Shown piece by piece: positions 47,746-59,793 of a stretch of 64,000 nucleotides of DNA (position 1 is its first letter; each line of letters begins with the position of its first letter). The stretch comes from Camillea tinctor (taxonomy: Eukaryota > Ascomycota > Sordariomycetes > Xylariales > Xylariaceae), in NCBI GenBank assembly GCA_022578605.1, contig MU394086.1:248001-312000 (forward strand), read 5' to 3'. The translations under genes and the position numbers were made by a program. The notes beneath the pieces were generated by a model, which had not been told where the DNA came from, ran no database searches, and saw only the letters and a program-made list of their open reading frames with translations.

Positions 47746-48336
47746 ATGCCACCCTCCTCAGCACAGCCCGCCAATATCCCCCCACAGCTATCGGAGCTTC
47801 ATTGCTTTACAGAGACAGATGGAGTTATAACCACGACTATGTTCGACATTCCGGGTTACAAGGTAACGCGAGTCCTCGGGACTGTATATGGAATCACTGT
47901 ACGCTCACGAAACTGGGCCGCCAGCTTGGGCATGGTGTTAAAGAGCGTCGCGGGCGGCGAGCTCAGATGGTTCACCAACATGGTACATAACACTCTGACT
48001 TACACTACATGCACCCTTACGCCTCTCCATAGCCCCCAGTACTACCTTTTCTCTTTCGGTGTCTATTGTCTTTCTTCTCTGCCTACCTTAGCCTCCTACG
48101 GTGTAACTTATCGACTCAAACTGACACCAAACCCATCACAGCTCTATTCCGCCCGAAACGACGCAATAGGCCGGGTAGTAAATGAGACTAAGACTCGTGG
48201 TGGCAATGCAATCATCTGCCTACGTTTCGAGTCGGGCGACATGGGCGGGTTCGCGCAGTGCTGCGCCTATGGGACGGCAGCCATTGTGGAAAAGGTCGAT
48301 CCTACCACGGATGTCCCGCTTCAGCTTGCGGGGTGA
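47746..48336 (+). CDS. YbjQ/UPF0145-like protein
   Basis: Two exons, 47746-47982 and 48142-48336, give 143 residues. The 159-nt intron has no in-frame stop, so an unspliced reading is open too (196 aa). Only the spliced form runs directly from MVLKSVAGGELRWFTNM into LYSARNDAIGRVVNETKTRG, as in the family. Family blocks are ITTTMFDIPGYKVTRVLGTV, RSRNWAASLGMVLKS and GGNAIICLRFESGD. YbjQ-like proteins are small beta-rich pentameric proteins, called heavy-metal binding by some databases; their role is not firmly known. It lies divergent from the NLR-type gene with a TATA box between them. Confidence 0.85.
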   Translation: MPPSSAQPANIPPQLSELHCFTETDGVITTTMFDIPGYKVTRVLGTVYGITVRSRNWAASLGMVLKSVAGGELRWFTNMVHNTLTYTTCTLTPLHSPQYYLFSFGVYCLSSLPTLASYGVTYRLKLTPNPSQLYSARNDAIGRVVNETKTRGGNAIICLRFESGDMGGFAQCCAYGTAAIVEKVDPTTDVPLQLAG

Positions 48337-49016
48337 TCGACCGTCTGCGTTAGTCCATTAACACGAAACGATACCCTAACCAAGGGATAACTCTTTCTGG
48401 GTTGAATTTTATTTTGAAGGGCCAAATCGTTCTGGATCTATCAGGATTGCAATTTTTCTATATTTCATTTATTACTTCCTTGGAAGAAAACCACCGGAGA
48501 AGAAAAATTATAATTATTGAACTAGGGATAGGGGAAACCAACTACCCTTAGCCTATAAAGCTGCAAGAGACGTATGACTATCTTTCATTCTTTTTAGCTA
48601 GGAAAAATGGTAAATCAAGAAATCCGCAGCTTCAAGCAACGCATCCTTCTTTTCCCCTTGAACCTAGGGCCTATGTATATATACACTTATGCCTTTGTAT
48701 AGATCCTAGTTTCTCAAGTCCCTACAACATTATTGCAACATCAACTTCATTCGAAAGTTTTAAACGAGAACCTTTGAATTTAACGTAGCTCGGTAATGGC
48801 GGGTATGCCATCTCAACGATTTGAATCATATAACTCGATAGGCTAGATATTTTTCGCTATAAACTGTGTGTTATGCTCGTATTATACTGGAGTATTGAAT
48901 ATCACTAGGTTAGCCCATACAGCCCGCATTAGCTCATAGCTACCTATATCTACCTACGTATATGCGTATATATTCCCCCTTTTATCCCTGCTATTTGCGC
49001 TACCATCGCGATATTA
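48337..49016. other. Convergent 3' spacer
   Basis: About 680 bases, AT-rich at 48440-48520, between the YbjQ-like and deacetylase stops. No gene is seen. Confidence 0.5.
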
Positions 49017-51403
49017 TCACAACGGCGGCGCGTTAGGGTCTTCCATGCATTGATCTACCCTCATGAGCTGTTTCCCCGTCGCTTTCGCAATCTGGATAAA
49101 CTCCCTGAGGTATCCGACGGTACTCGAGTACAGGTAATGCATAACTACCAAGTTGCCCCCTTTGTTCACATCGCGACGGAAGGCGTCGAGCTGCTTTTCA
49201 GGGGTCGGACCCGTAGCCCACAGCCAGTCCTCAACATCGACGCTCCACATGACCACGTACGGGCTATCCGTGCCGAGAGCCATCGCGAGTCGCTGCCGCA
49301 TGCGTGCCCCTTCGGTGCCGAAAGGCGGGCGGAAATAGGGCGTGTGCAACCCGTTGAAGGACTGCGAGACAGCCTGGATGTCGTTATTGTACTCCCAGTC
49401 GATCGCTTCGTAATCCGGTAAGCCTTCCATCTTCGGGTGCGTGAAGCTGTGCAGCGCGATTTGGTGGCCGGAGGCTAGCATTTCGTTGTAGACATTCGTC
49501 AGGTTAGTGCTTGCGTCTTCGAGGGGCGCGCCGACGGTGAAGAAGGTGACTTTGATGCCTTCTTCCTTAACGACTTGGAGGACCTGCTGGGCAAACGACG
49601 GGTCGCCGTCATCTATGGCAAAAGCGAATGAATTGGGCCGCTTGCAGGCGAAAACCAGGTTTCCGCTGGGCAACTTGTTAGGAATGGTGAAACCAGCCGG
49701 GACTGACGGCACAATCTCAATTTTGGACAGGACGACGCTATCGGTGGTATAGAATCCCTTGATAGCAAGCCCAAGCACCCGAGTTCGTTCGATGTTGAAG
49801 TGCGAAATCGGCATGTAGATATCAGAAGCAGATGCATAGCGTGATGCTTCTAGGGAATCCCAGGTTTCGGGGAATGGCATTATACCTTCATCACAGGCCG
49901 AGTTATGCTGCTGGAGCGCGACGGAAAACCTGTTACTTCCACTGTATACGATATGGAGATACGATCCCTCGTAGCTGGTCATATCGCGACAGGTGCCAGA
50001 TACCTGAGTATAAAAGGCGTAGTCGGGATCGCTTGACTTGATAGTGAGCTTCTTGTTCCCCCATGTCAGGGACATCCCTTCGTCCTCTCCGTGCCAGAAT
50101 CCCAAAGTATTGGCGTCTGCAGATGCGAAATCATCAATGACCAACGCCGAAGCTGTTCCAGAAGGAGCTGGAACTGTCGATGTCGGGCCTGCCGGTGCAG
50201 TTGTGGCCGGGACTATGTATTCAGATGGTGTGCTCCCACAGTAGAAGGACATGGGGCCGAATATGACTGCGTTGTTAAAGCCGCTGAAGAATATGGTAGT
50301 AACCTTCGTAAGATCAAGTCCCGAAAATTTAGAGAGTGGTATGGAATACAACTTTTCGGTGCCATCAAAGGACCATCCCAGATCCGAGGTGGACTGCGTA
50401 GCAACCGAAGTATCTTCTTCATCTCCGCAATTCGTAGGCGAACTAAGTTGTATCTCAAAACTCGTGCCCCTGGGTGCGTTGATACGCATTGAGATACCTC
50501 CATACAGATCTTTCGCATTGACACAAGTGGTCTTACTATAGAAGTACGAATCCGTACCGCTTGGGGTTAAAGTGACCCGGTTGTCATTGCTGACGATGAT
50601 AGATTGCATGGTGCCATCATCACTCGTGGGCTCAATCATGGCGTTGTAGTACAGGAATGTGAGCCGGGATTGCGATTCCCAGTCATCGACAAGGAGATTA
50701 GAGCATTCTCCAGTAGTTGAAGGCTCCGCTCTCTTAGTAGTTGCTGTTGGAGCTATAAATACGGTCAGAGTGAAGAATACTAGCACTGGCCATTTAGATT
50801 CTTACCAGAGGTCGTCTGCGACCCCCCTCCCTCACACACCAACTGGATATCACCTAATTGCCATTCTGATCCCGTGCTGGAGAATCCGGACCAAACGAAG
50901 GCAGTTATGCCATCCGCATTGGCGCCGGGGAAAGAGCTGAAGGGTATGGTGATAGTTTGCTTTGATCCAGTCAATCCGTCAATCGTCACATATTTGCTAG
51001 TATCACCAGAACTCGAGCAAGAGGTCTTCGTCTGGATTTCTAAGTCAAGCGTGGCTTTAGCAGGACCTTTTATTCCAAAGGAAATGGCATTGTAGCCGTT
51101 TCCTAGTGCTTGATTACATTCGAAAGTTTCGTACAAATACGAGTTGGCGTTTGGTATAAAAGACAGCAAATTTCCAGACGAAGAGATCGAAGTCATAGAG
51201 CCATCATCTAGTATCACGGGAATCAGTCAGGAGTACAGGGGAAGCTTGGCGGCTGGTACCGTACCACTAGTCCACGAGCCAAGACTGTTCGTGTTGCTCG
51301 ACCATTGAGAGAAATCGTCAATTACAGCATTCGCAGAGCAGGCGGCATTGACAGCTGTACTAAGACAGGCTGCGACAAGGCTATGCTTCATATTAAGAAG
51401 CAT
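49017..51403 (-). CDS. Secreted polysaccharide (chitin) deacetylase, CE4, with three N-terminal repeat domains
   Basis: Three exons give 758 residues: 51403-51265, 51207-50806 and 50752-49017. The signal peptide is MLLNMKHSLVAACLSTAVNA, followed by ACS. Three related beta-sandwich-like domains follow. Each has a DDF/DDW start, a central W or Y with S-rich strands, one or two Cys, and a closing IQLVC/MSFYC/IEIV strand: about residues 22-175, 185-350 and 365-520. The C-terminal CE4 domain has FAIDDGDP (metal Asp pair), HSFTHP (metal His pair), YFRPPFG, MWSVDVEDW and VVMHYL, so all five family motifs look present. It should remove acetyl groups from chitin or another polysaccharide outside the cell, in the wall or on a substrate. 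The three leading domains are unusual and may bind sugar. The second intron is only 53 nt. Confidence 0.9.
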
Positions 51404-53195
51404 GTTCCTATGCCGGTAAACGAACGTTTAGGGGTAGTAACGAATGTATGAATGTAGCATTTACTACATCAAGACCAAAAACGAGGGTCCCATAGTGGCA
51501 TTAATAAATTACCTACCGCCGCTACAACGAGGGGAATGCCACAGTTAAGTAATAGCAGTCATAGTAGCAAAAGGGGAAGAGAAATCAATAAAAGAAAATT
51601 TGTACAGCAATAGCGCCAGGACGGCAGCAAAATCCGTTCATGAATACGAGCTTGGTGTCTTGTGCGAATGGGTTGGTTACGTGAATAAAAACTAGCGGAC
51701 CTTTCTAGATCTAGACTCGCATTTCTGCAGCGCAGAGGGGTGGAAATTCATGACGCTGCATGTATATAAGCCTGTGTGTACCCATTATGGCATGTCATAT
51801 ACTACGAACAGAGGAAAGGCTTGGGTCCAATGCTAGGGAGAGTTGCACTCCAGAAGAACTCGGTGGGCTCGTAATTCTTGGGTAGCTCAAAGCGCAATGC
51901 AGCCGTCGTTCCACAACTATCAGGAGAGCGAGCCGTGAGGCAGACAAGCGTTCTAACCTAGTTACATACCTGGGTAGCCTTGGTATTAACTAGGCGACGA
52001 TAAAAAGTATCATATCACCGAATAGCATGCAAGGAAACGAAATGTGTCACGCTGCTATTAGGTAACTAGGCAAGGAAGGTAGTTATGGGTGGTGAGAAGC
52101 CAACAGGCTCACGGCATGCCGAAATATTGACATGTATGTCAGAGTGGAACCTGTGATACTTCGCTGATGCGTTGATGTCTCTGAGTTGTGCTGCTTTTAG
52201 TGCTGACATCTAAGCTGAAAATTCGATATTGAACCACCCGCTCTGCTCGCCTCGCATAACTCAACGCCTTTCATTATTTTCGCTCTCGGTATGATCACTA
52301 TACTATACAAGGCTCTACATAGCTCAACATTTAGATATAATGGTGTATTTGTCCCATTGAAGTTCATATATCGATCAACCTTCGCCTACAAAGAGGCCGA
52401 TTGAAATGCAAGGTGGAGGCGAGAGAATAGGACGTGCGCTCGGGTAACGCTATGCAGAGACAAGAAAAGCAAAACCGGGGCATTAGAATGCCAAAGCCAA
52501 GGCACTAGTTGGCAGCTTCGTGTTGGTAGCGATTCTTTTCCAGCCAAAAGGTATGTGCAAGGCATCTTTCTCCTACCGATTCGTCAACTAAAGGATCTGA
52601 AGGTCAATGTGATATGGACAAGCCATATGATTGGGGTGTTGTTATTCCAGCACTGAACTTTTGTGCAAGAAGAAAAAGAAAAAACATAACTATGACCACA
52701 ATCTTCTAATGTTGTGATAGCTCTGTTGTGTAAGGTCTCGGTGAATTTTTAACCCAGCTACACATGTGATAAAGCTTGTTGAGCGCGCTGTGTAAGCCTC
52801 GACTATTTATCTAGATTAATATACATTTTCATCAACTTTCTACGGTAGGAAGTGTAGGAGCCGTATATTGATGTAAGTCCTCAATTTACTTCAATAGAAT
52901 AGGGGCTGGAACAGTTATTATATACCTACGCATATTCAATTACAGGTGGATTGCACTTATGCGGACTTAGCCCCCGAAAGTATATCTCTTGTATCTTGGA
53001 GAACTCTACGTCCGTAGGGAAACTCACTTGTACACCTTAGTATCGTTCAAAGTTTGCTAAGTTGAGGTGTCACAAGGATATGTTAATATATTTCCCGGTA
53101 TATATAAAGCTGCTTTCTCCTCATCATGTTGTACAGCTTCATAAAGTCATCAACCCGGAGTGCAGCATTTGCCTTACACCACCACCATATTGATA
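51404..53195. other. Intergenic, no gene seen
   Basis: 1.8 kb between divergent genes. It contains the promoter of the deacetylase at its left and the TATA box of the NmrA-like gene at its right. No coding region is supported. Confidence 0.5.
53099..53109 (+). promoter_or_regulatory. TATA box of the NmrA-like gene
   Basis: TATATATAAAG, about 90 bases before the ATG at 53196 and followed by a CT-rich stretch. Confidence 0.5.
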
Positions 53196-54243
53196 ATGAG
53201 CTCTCATATCACTGTCGTCCCTGCCTCAACACAAGCAGGCCAGGAGACGATTCGGTGTCTTTTAAAAGCTAAGAGCAAGCCTTCCGTTCGTGGCATCTAT
53301 CGTGATCCGTCCAAAGCACCTGTTGAATTCACTAGAGAGCCTCACTTCGAGGCTGTTCAGGGTGATGTAGCTACCGGAGCGGGTCTCGATTTCAGTAATT
53401 CTGTCGCTGTATTATACGTTCCTCCGCCAACATACGACGGCACAGATCAAGGGGAGTTCGCCACTCGAGCTTCCTCGAACGTACAGAATGCTCTGCAGAC
53501 AGCACCGAGTGTCAAGAGACTGGTCTTGCACTCAACAATGGGTGCTCAGTACGATCATAGCATTGTAAGATTTAAGAGTCTATGCACCTAGTCTGATGTT
53601 GACGCTGACATGAAGGGGAAATTCCAGGGCATGTTGAGGCTCAACAACATTGCTGATCGCATTCTTAAATCAGCAGCACCTGAAGTCCTTATCGTAAAGC
53701 CGGGTTACTACTATGAGAATTGGCTCTCTGCTCTCAAGTCCATGAAATCAGAACCACCGAGTTTTGAATCTCCAATATCGCCTCCAGACTACCATATCCC
53801 CATGGTATTTCTTTTTCTTTTTCATTTTTTTTTTCACAGCTATCCTTGTGGAAGTGTATGTAGCATATACTAACACTCTTCCGTAGGTGAGCGTACGAGA
53901 TGTAGGCGAGTATTGTGCAGACTCTCTTCTGGATGAATCGACAAGGCCAGCCCTCCGCACTGTAGAATTATTTGGGCCTCGCCTCTACAGCTCCCTAGAC
54001 GTTAAGAGAGCCATCCAAGAAGTTAACGGAAAGGACGGCACCCTGATAACGATCGAAAAGGACAAGCTCGTAGAGTTCTTTGCTCGGCACGTACCTAAAA
54101 TGTATGCACAGGAGTTCGCAGACATGACAACCGCCATGTTACCCGGAGGAATCATGGCAGGGGATTTTGAGCCTGGAGAGAATAGTGTCAAGGGAAAATT
54201 GGAATTGGGTGATGTTCTACGGCACATGCTGTCTTTGATTTGA
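53196..54243 (+). CDS. NmrA-like NAD(P)-binding protein
   Basis: Three exons give 300 residues: 53196-53564, 53628-53804 and 53887-54243. The start is a Rossmann first strand and helix (ITVVPASTQAGQETIRCLL), in which the glycine loop is reduced to ASTQAG, as in some NmrA relatives. Next come a second strand and acidic switch (RGIYRDPSKAP) and GDVATGAGLDF, then VKRLVLHSTMGAQY and LIVKPGYYYENW. The C-terminal part has VSVRDVGEYCADSLLDE, the usual NmrA block. Atypical SDRs of this family sense the NAD(P) redox state and control transcription factors, or act as enzymes. Introns are 63 and 82 nt. It converges on the bZIP gene next door. Confidence 0.88.
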
Positions 54244-54630
54244 CCATTTGCCGATAAGCGGACGGGAACCTTTTCCAAGAATCTACTGTATTGGCATTTT
54301 TCTTACATTCCTTCTTCCAGGGGTCATTCGATGTAAGACCGGTCCGGGCCACCGATACATAGTAGTCATGGTAGTATGGATAATGAAAAACATCCAGGTA
54401 TATTCTAAGCAAGATGCAATATGCTCAGGTAGCGAATGCGAGCGAAGGATTAGAGAAGATAATAGCAGCGTGTATCAGAGCATTCCTACCATCAATTCCA
54501 CGATTTGCTATGCCGCGAAGCCAATGCATCTCTCCCCCCTCCTCCGCCGCCAATAATTCGTAGCTTCTAGAATCTCTTCGCACCCGTCCAGCAGCCAGGC
54601 CCACCTTCTTAAAAACGGCACGGTCATCTC
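54244..54630. other. Convergent spacer between NmrA-like and bZIP genes
   Basis: 387 bases with both 3' ends. No gene is seen. Confidence 0.5.
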
Positions 54631-55421
54631 CTAGTTTCGGGGCTCCCACGGCTCCCCCCACACGATCAACCCAGACCATCCCGACTCACTGCGCGACTCG
54701 ATCACATCGTCCCACAGCTGAAACTCTTCCTCCTCGGACAGGATCCGGGAGACGGCTACCAGGAAGTTGTCCCGCATCCTGGGTAGCGGGAATAAGTCTA
54801 TCCACGGGTGATGCGGGATCGCCCTTTGTAGCGCCGTGGGGACTAGGTTCCCCGGACATGGTAGCACGAGCCGTCGCGGGCCGTAGCAGCAGAACGGCGA
54901 GACGGCGCTGCATAATAGCCAGTCTATCGTGAACCCGAGGAGCACTGAGTTCCGCGTCAGGCTGTCGATCACATTGAGCTGTATGAGCCGCGGTAGGTGA
55001 TGCGCTCGTGGCTGATGAGCCGCATAACTGGCTAGGTGTTGCGCGGCGATGCGCTGCAGGGCGGCGCGCTTCTGCTGGATGTTGGCTTCTGTAACGTCCG
55101 TGAACACGACATCTTCGGCCGAACAGATAACGATCCTGTCGGGTTTTACACCGATTCTAAGAGCATCGTTGCTCCGACCCCGTGTCTTCCTGCGGCTGCG
55201 GCCTTGGTTATTATTTTTAGTAATGTAGGATCCTGTATCGTAGCAGATAGCATATTGATCCTCGGCTTACTAGCTCTCTTATTCAACCTATTCTGCAGTT
55301 TCTTCCGAGCCCTCTGATTTGTGATTCCAGCCCAGTCCTCACCATTATGACGGATGTACGCTTCATGTGGCATGCACTGTGCTTCGATCGCTAGGGAACT
55401 CTGAATACTGTTGGTGCTCAT
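54631..55421 (-). CDS. bZIP transcription factor with DUF3425 domain
   Basis: Two exons, 55421-55271 and 55202-54631, give 240 residues. A 67-nt intron interrupts the basic region. The join restores DWAGITNQRARKKLQNRLNK, then RASRSRRKTRGRSND, the DNA-contact helix (NxxAx pattern as N-R-L-N-K-R-A-S). The following leucine heptads are weak. The C-terminal half is the DUF3425 domain: HLPRLIQLNVIDSLTRNSVL, PHHPWIDLFPLPRMRDNFL. This class of short fungal bZIP factor acts in stress or secondary metabolism control in several genera; the target is unknown here. Without the intron the frame would stop after TMLLESV, so an unspliced annotation would lose the C-terminal domain. Confidence 0.88.
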
Positions 55422-56864
55422 GGTTATTTGTCCCGTACAGCATATTGAATGATGTCTCTCTAGTTGACCTGATTCCGCTTGGAATATATACCTATGCATA
55501 TGGCTGACCTTTTGAGGCTGCCCCCTACCATATTATACGATGCCCCTCATTATAAGCTCAACCGCACGCTAATGCAACCGGCTGACCCGCCGCGAGGTTA
55601 AAGGAGTCCCTCGGGAAGATGTACATCGCAGGAACTTGTGGAGGTTATACGGAGTTTTCATTTATTACTTTAAGAGAGTTTGGTTTGTGCTGATCCGTTT
55701 GAGTCTGTCGTAGTAGAGAATATATTGCATTAAGAGGTGACTTCTTTTCGTAGATGAAGCCTGTTACACATTTCGGAGAGAAACGTTAATCATTTGATTT
55801 CTCACGTTAATACGGACGGATAAGGTATTGTAGGACTGAAAATTAACTTCGCAACTTCGTGGAAATACTAGACGCAACACATGTATCAACTGATCACAAT
55901 GTCAATCCTAGGTATAACTTTCTAATTTACTTCCTTTCAAACCAATATAACTTTATAAACTTGATATTATAATACAATACTACTGGTAGATTAGATTAGC
56001 CAATATATTAAAATTTTGGTATTCGAACGTCTAATCCTTATTTCGTACCACAGATCTACAGCTTGGTAGATAACCTAACCTACCTAGTTAGAGCATTCTT
56101 GTCTAGTCGCCAATGTGTGCCTGAACAAGGGCAGCAATAGCGCTAGCCTAGGTAGATACATCGAGCGACATGCAAAATGAGCTAACCCGCAGACTAACTA
56201 GAACTCTCGGATGGGGGTTGATGCAAGTTGATGTAGTTACGAGGATTCTAGAAATGGGGATAGGTTATACAACAAAGTTGCATGCGTTAAAAGGTGTATC
56301 AATTCCGTGTTAACCAAGGGATTTTATATCTCTATCATAGTTTTAACATCATATTCTCATGGGCGATGAGAGATAGCATATGGTTATGTATTTAGCTTAG
56401 GAGATAGGTATGTATATGTACGGGGCATAAAGTGGATAGTAATCCCTTGCCCCCTATTTATAGCCCACACACTTTCCAGTTCGTGGCTAGGTTAGTACGT
56501 AAAGCCACTGTTAACTCCTGGAGTGTAACGCCACACCTTTTGAGTACCTAGTAACGATGACCTAACCTGAGAACCTTAGAAGGGTGAAACCAATAGCGAC
56601 ACTTAACCAGGAACAACAACATCAACAACATCATCATTAACAGCATCGTCAACCCCTACATATTTCTAGGATATTATTATTATTTCGTTTTAATCAAACC
56701 TCTCAGACTCCTGCCTTAGAGGAGACTACGTTTAAAAAATAAAAAAACATAATAAAAATCGAACTCTAGCTATGATCAATTCAATGGTACTTTCTGCTTG
56801 GTGAAGTTTGATTTACACCACATAGCTTTCGGAAGAGGTGGTGGTCTCTCTTCATCGAGCAACG
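55422..56864. other. Intergenic, no gene seen
   Basis: 1.4 kb, AT-rich (55740-56060 and 56640-56780), between divergent genes. Repeated ACCTA/TAGGT words occur near 56070-56100. No coding region is supported. Confidence 0.5.
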
Positions 56865-59793
56865 ATGGGTATGATTGGAATGAAATTTGAACTTCAAATA
56901 CAATTAACATCAAATCTATATATACTAACATTATCAATACCACAGCTTCTCCGCGTTATTCAGATGACGACTCTCTGTCTTCCGTGTCCACCACAAGCCT
57001 AGTATTCGAACGAATCGACGAGAGGGAGAAGCGCAAGGACAACGACTCCGATTTCGACGATGACGATCCTCTGCACCATGGTTTCGATGACGAGCGAAGT
57101 GCCTTCCTGGCCTCTGCTGCAGCGCAGAAGACAGTCGGGATGGACAGGAAATTAAAAAGAATCCTATTTATCATGGGTGGTCTTTTTGTAGCTGCTTGGG
57201 TCGTCGGCATGGTTACCTATCTCTCCTCTAAAACGTACCGACATCCCTCCGAGCAAGAGCACGACCCCACCGCAACCAGCACTCGTGGGTCCGGCAAGAA
57301 AGTCACCTTAGACCAGGTTATGGCGGGGTATTGGCGTGCGCGACACCATGAGATAAGCTGGATTGCCGGTGCCCATGGCGAAGATGGATTGCTCCTTGAA
57401 AGAGGCGCAAGCGGGAAAGACTACCTAGTTGTCGAGGATGTCCGAAGCCGTAATGGTGATGCTGTGGCCGGCGATGTTAAAATTACAGCCGCCCAGACCT
57501 TGATGAAGAACTCGTGGATCAACTTCGATGGCCGCCAGCTCTCGCCCACCATGGTCTGGCCGAGCCCTGACCTGAAGAAGGTCCTCGTTGCCACCGACGT
57601 TAAGAACGTCTGGAGGCACTCTTTCACCGCAATCTATTGGGTATTTGACGTCGCCACTCAGACTGCCGAGCCATTGGACCCCCAGGATCCCAATCTGAGG
57701 GTTCAACTTGCCCAGTGGAGTCCGAAGAGCGATGCCATCTCCTTTACCCGTGAGAATAACCTCTATGTGCGACCCCTTGCGCGTAAGGATACTATACAGA
57801 TCACTCGCGATGGTGGTCCTGAATACTTTTACGGAATACCGGATTGGGTATACGAGGAGGAAGTTTTTGGAGACAACAGTGCAACGTGGTGGTCCAATAA
57901 CGGGCAGTTCATGGCTTTCCTGAGAACGAATGAGACATCGGTGCCCGAGTATCCCATTCAATTCTTCATCGACCGACCGAGTGGTGCCGAGCCCAAGGCT
58001 GGAGAGGAGAGTTACCCTGAAGTCCAGCAGATCAAATACCCCAAAGCTGGTGCGCCAAACCCATTCGTCGACCTCCTATTCTACGACATGACCCGAGGTG
58101 ATGTCTTCTCTGTCGAAATCGAGGGTGGTTTCCGACCTGATAATCTGCTGATTACGGAAATCATATGGGCTGGAAACAAGGTTCTCATCAAGGAGACAAA
58201 TCGGGTCAGCGATGTGATGCGGGTTGTCCTTGTTGATGTTGTTGCACGAACCGGAAAGACTGTAAGAACCGTAGATGTGGGGAAAATCGATGGCGGCTGG
58301 TTTGAAATCTCACAAACAACCACTTACATCCCGGCCGATCCATCGAATGGTAGACCGGAAGATGGCTATATTGATACCATCATTCATGATAATGGGGACC
58401 ATCTGGCATACTTCAGTCCTATGGACTCGGACAAGCCCGTCATGCTCACTTCCGGAAACTGGGAGGTTGTAGATGCACCCTCTGCTATCGACCTCAGGAA
58501 TAATCTCGCGTATTTCGTTGCAACCAAGGAGTCATCGATTCAGCGACACATCTACAGCGTAAAGTTCGATGGGTCAGACATGAAACCAATTACGGACATC
58601 AGTAAAGAGGGTTATTATAGCGCATCTTTCTCCAACAAAGCTGGATACGCCCTCATCACCTATTCAGGACCAAATGTGCCGACGCAGAAAGTCATCAGCA
58701 CACCCAGCAACCTAGAGCCGTACGAGCACATCATCGAAGAAAACAAAGAGCTAGCAAAACGAGCTAAGAAATATGAACTCCCACTGCTGGAGTACGGCAC
58801 AATTAAAGTCGATGATGTGGAGCTCAACTATGTCGAACGACGTCCTCCACACTTTAATCCTAAAAAGCGATATCCTGTGCTTTTCTACCAGTACTCTGGC
58901 CCAGGCTCCCAGACAGTGAGCAAAACATTCAAGGTCGACTTCCAATCTTACATTGCAGCTAGCCTTGGCTATATTGTAGTGACGGTAGATGGCAGAGGTA
59001 CTGGCTTCATTGGCCGCAAGGCGCGTGTGATTGTACGCAAGAATCTTGGGAAGTGGGAGGCGCATGACCAGATTGCTGCTGCCAAGACCTGGGCTGCGAA
59101 GCCGTATGTGGATAAGTCACGCATCGGCATTTGGGGCTGGTCGTTCGGAGGATTCCAAACTCTGAAGACCCTTGAACAGGATGCTGGCCAGACCTTCCAA
59201 TACGGCATGGCGGTTGCGCCAGTGACGGATTGGAGATTCTACGATAGTATTTACACAGAGCGGTATATGCTAACACCCCAGGAAAATAAAGATGGATATG
59301 ACGGGACCGCGATCAACAACGTCACCGCCCTCAGCAAAAACGTGCGCTTCCTGATTATGCATGGTGTTGCGGACGACAATGTCCATATGCAGAGCACGCT
59401 CACCCTTCTGGACAAGCTCGACCTAGCAGGTGTCGAGAACTATGACCTCCACATGTTCCCTGACAGTAACCACGGAATTAGCTTCCACAATGCGAACCGC
59501 ATTGTCTACGATAGTGAGTTTTATCCGCCATATAACACTACTTCTATAGCATATCTACTTTTTATGACAGGGAAAGGTGCTAATGACATACAGAACTGAG
59601 TAACTGGCTTATCAATGCCTTCAACGGCGAATGGCTCAAAATCGCGAATGCGCAACCTGTCGTTCCTGCGAAGGCGAAGAGGGGTGCAGAGGAGTTCAGA
59701 AAGGGGGTAGAGGATTTACAGAAGAGAGCAGGTATCGTTGTCAAAAATGGACAGAAACTTCCGTTGTCGAAACTCTCTGGATTAGATGCTTAA
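56865..59793 (+). CDS. DAP2: Dipeptidyl aminopeptidase type IV (DAP2/dapB-like)
   Basis: Three exons give 923 residues: 56865-56868 (only ATGG), 56946-59513 and 59594-59793. The 77-nt first intron has GTATGA, a TACTAAC branch and CACAG. Joining gives [20 protein letters not shown], the normal start of this fungal family. One membrane helix (about residues 72-94, [17 protein letters not shown]) makes it a type II vacuolar or late-Golgi protein. A beta-propeller is followed by the S9B peptidase domain: GWSFGG (Ser734), ADDNVH (Asp811) and DSNHG (His844) form the triad, and WVYEEEV holds the double Glu that grips the substrate N-terminus. The last exon adds [20 protein letters not shown]. It removes X-Pro/X-Ala dipeptides. 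Confidence 0.95.
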
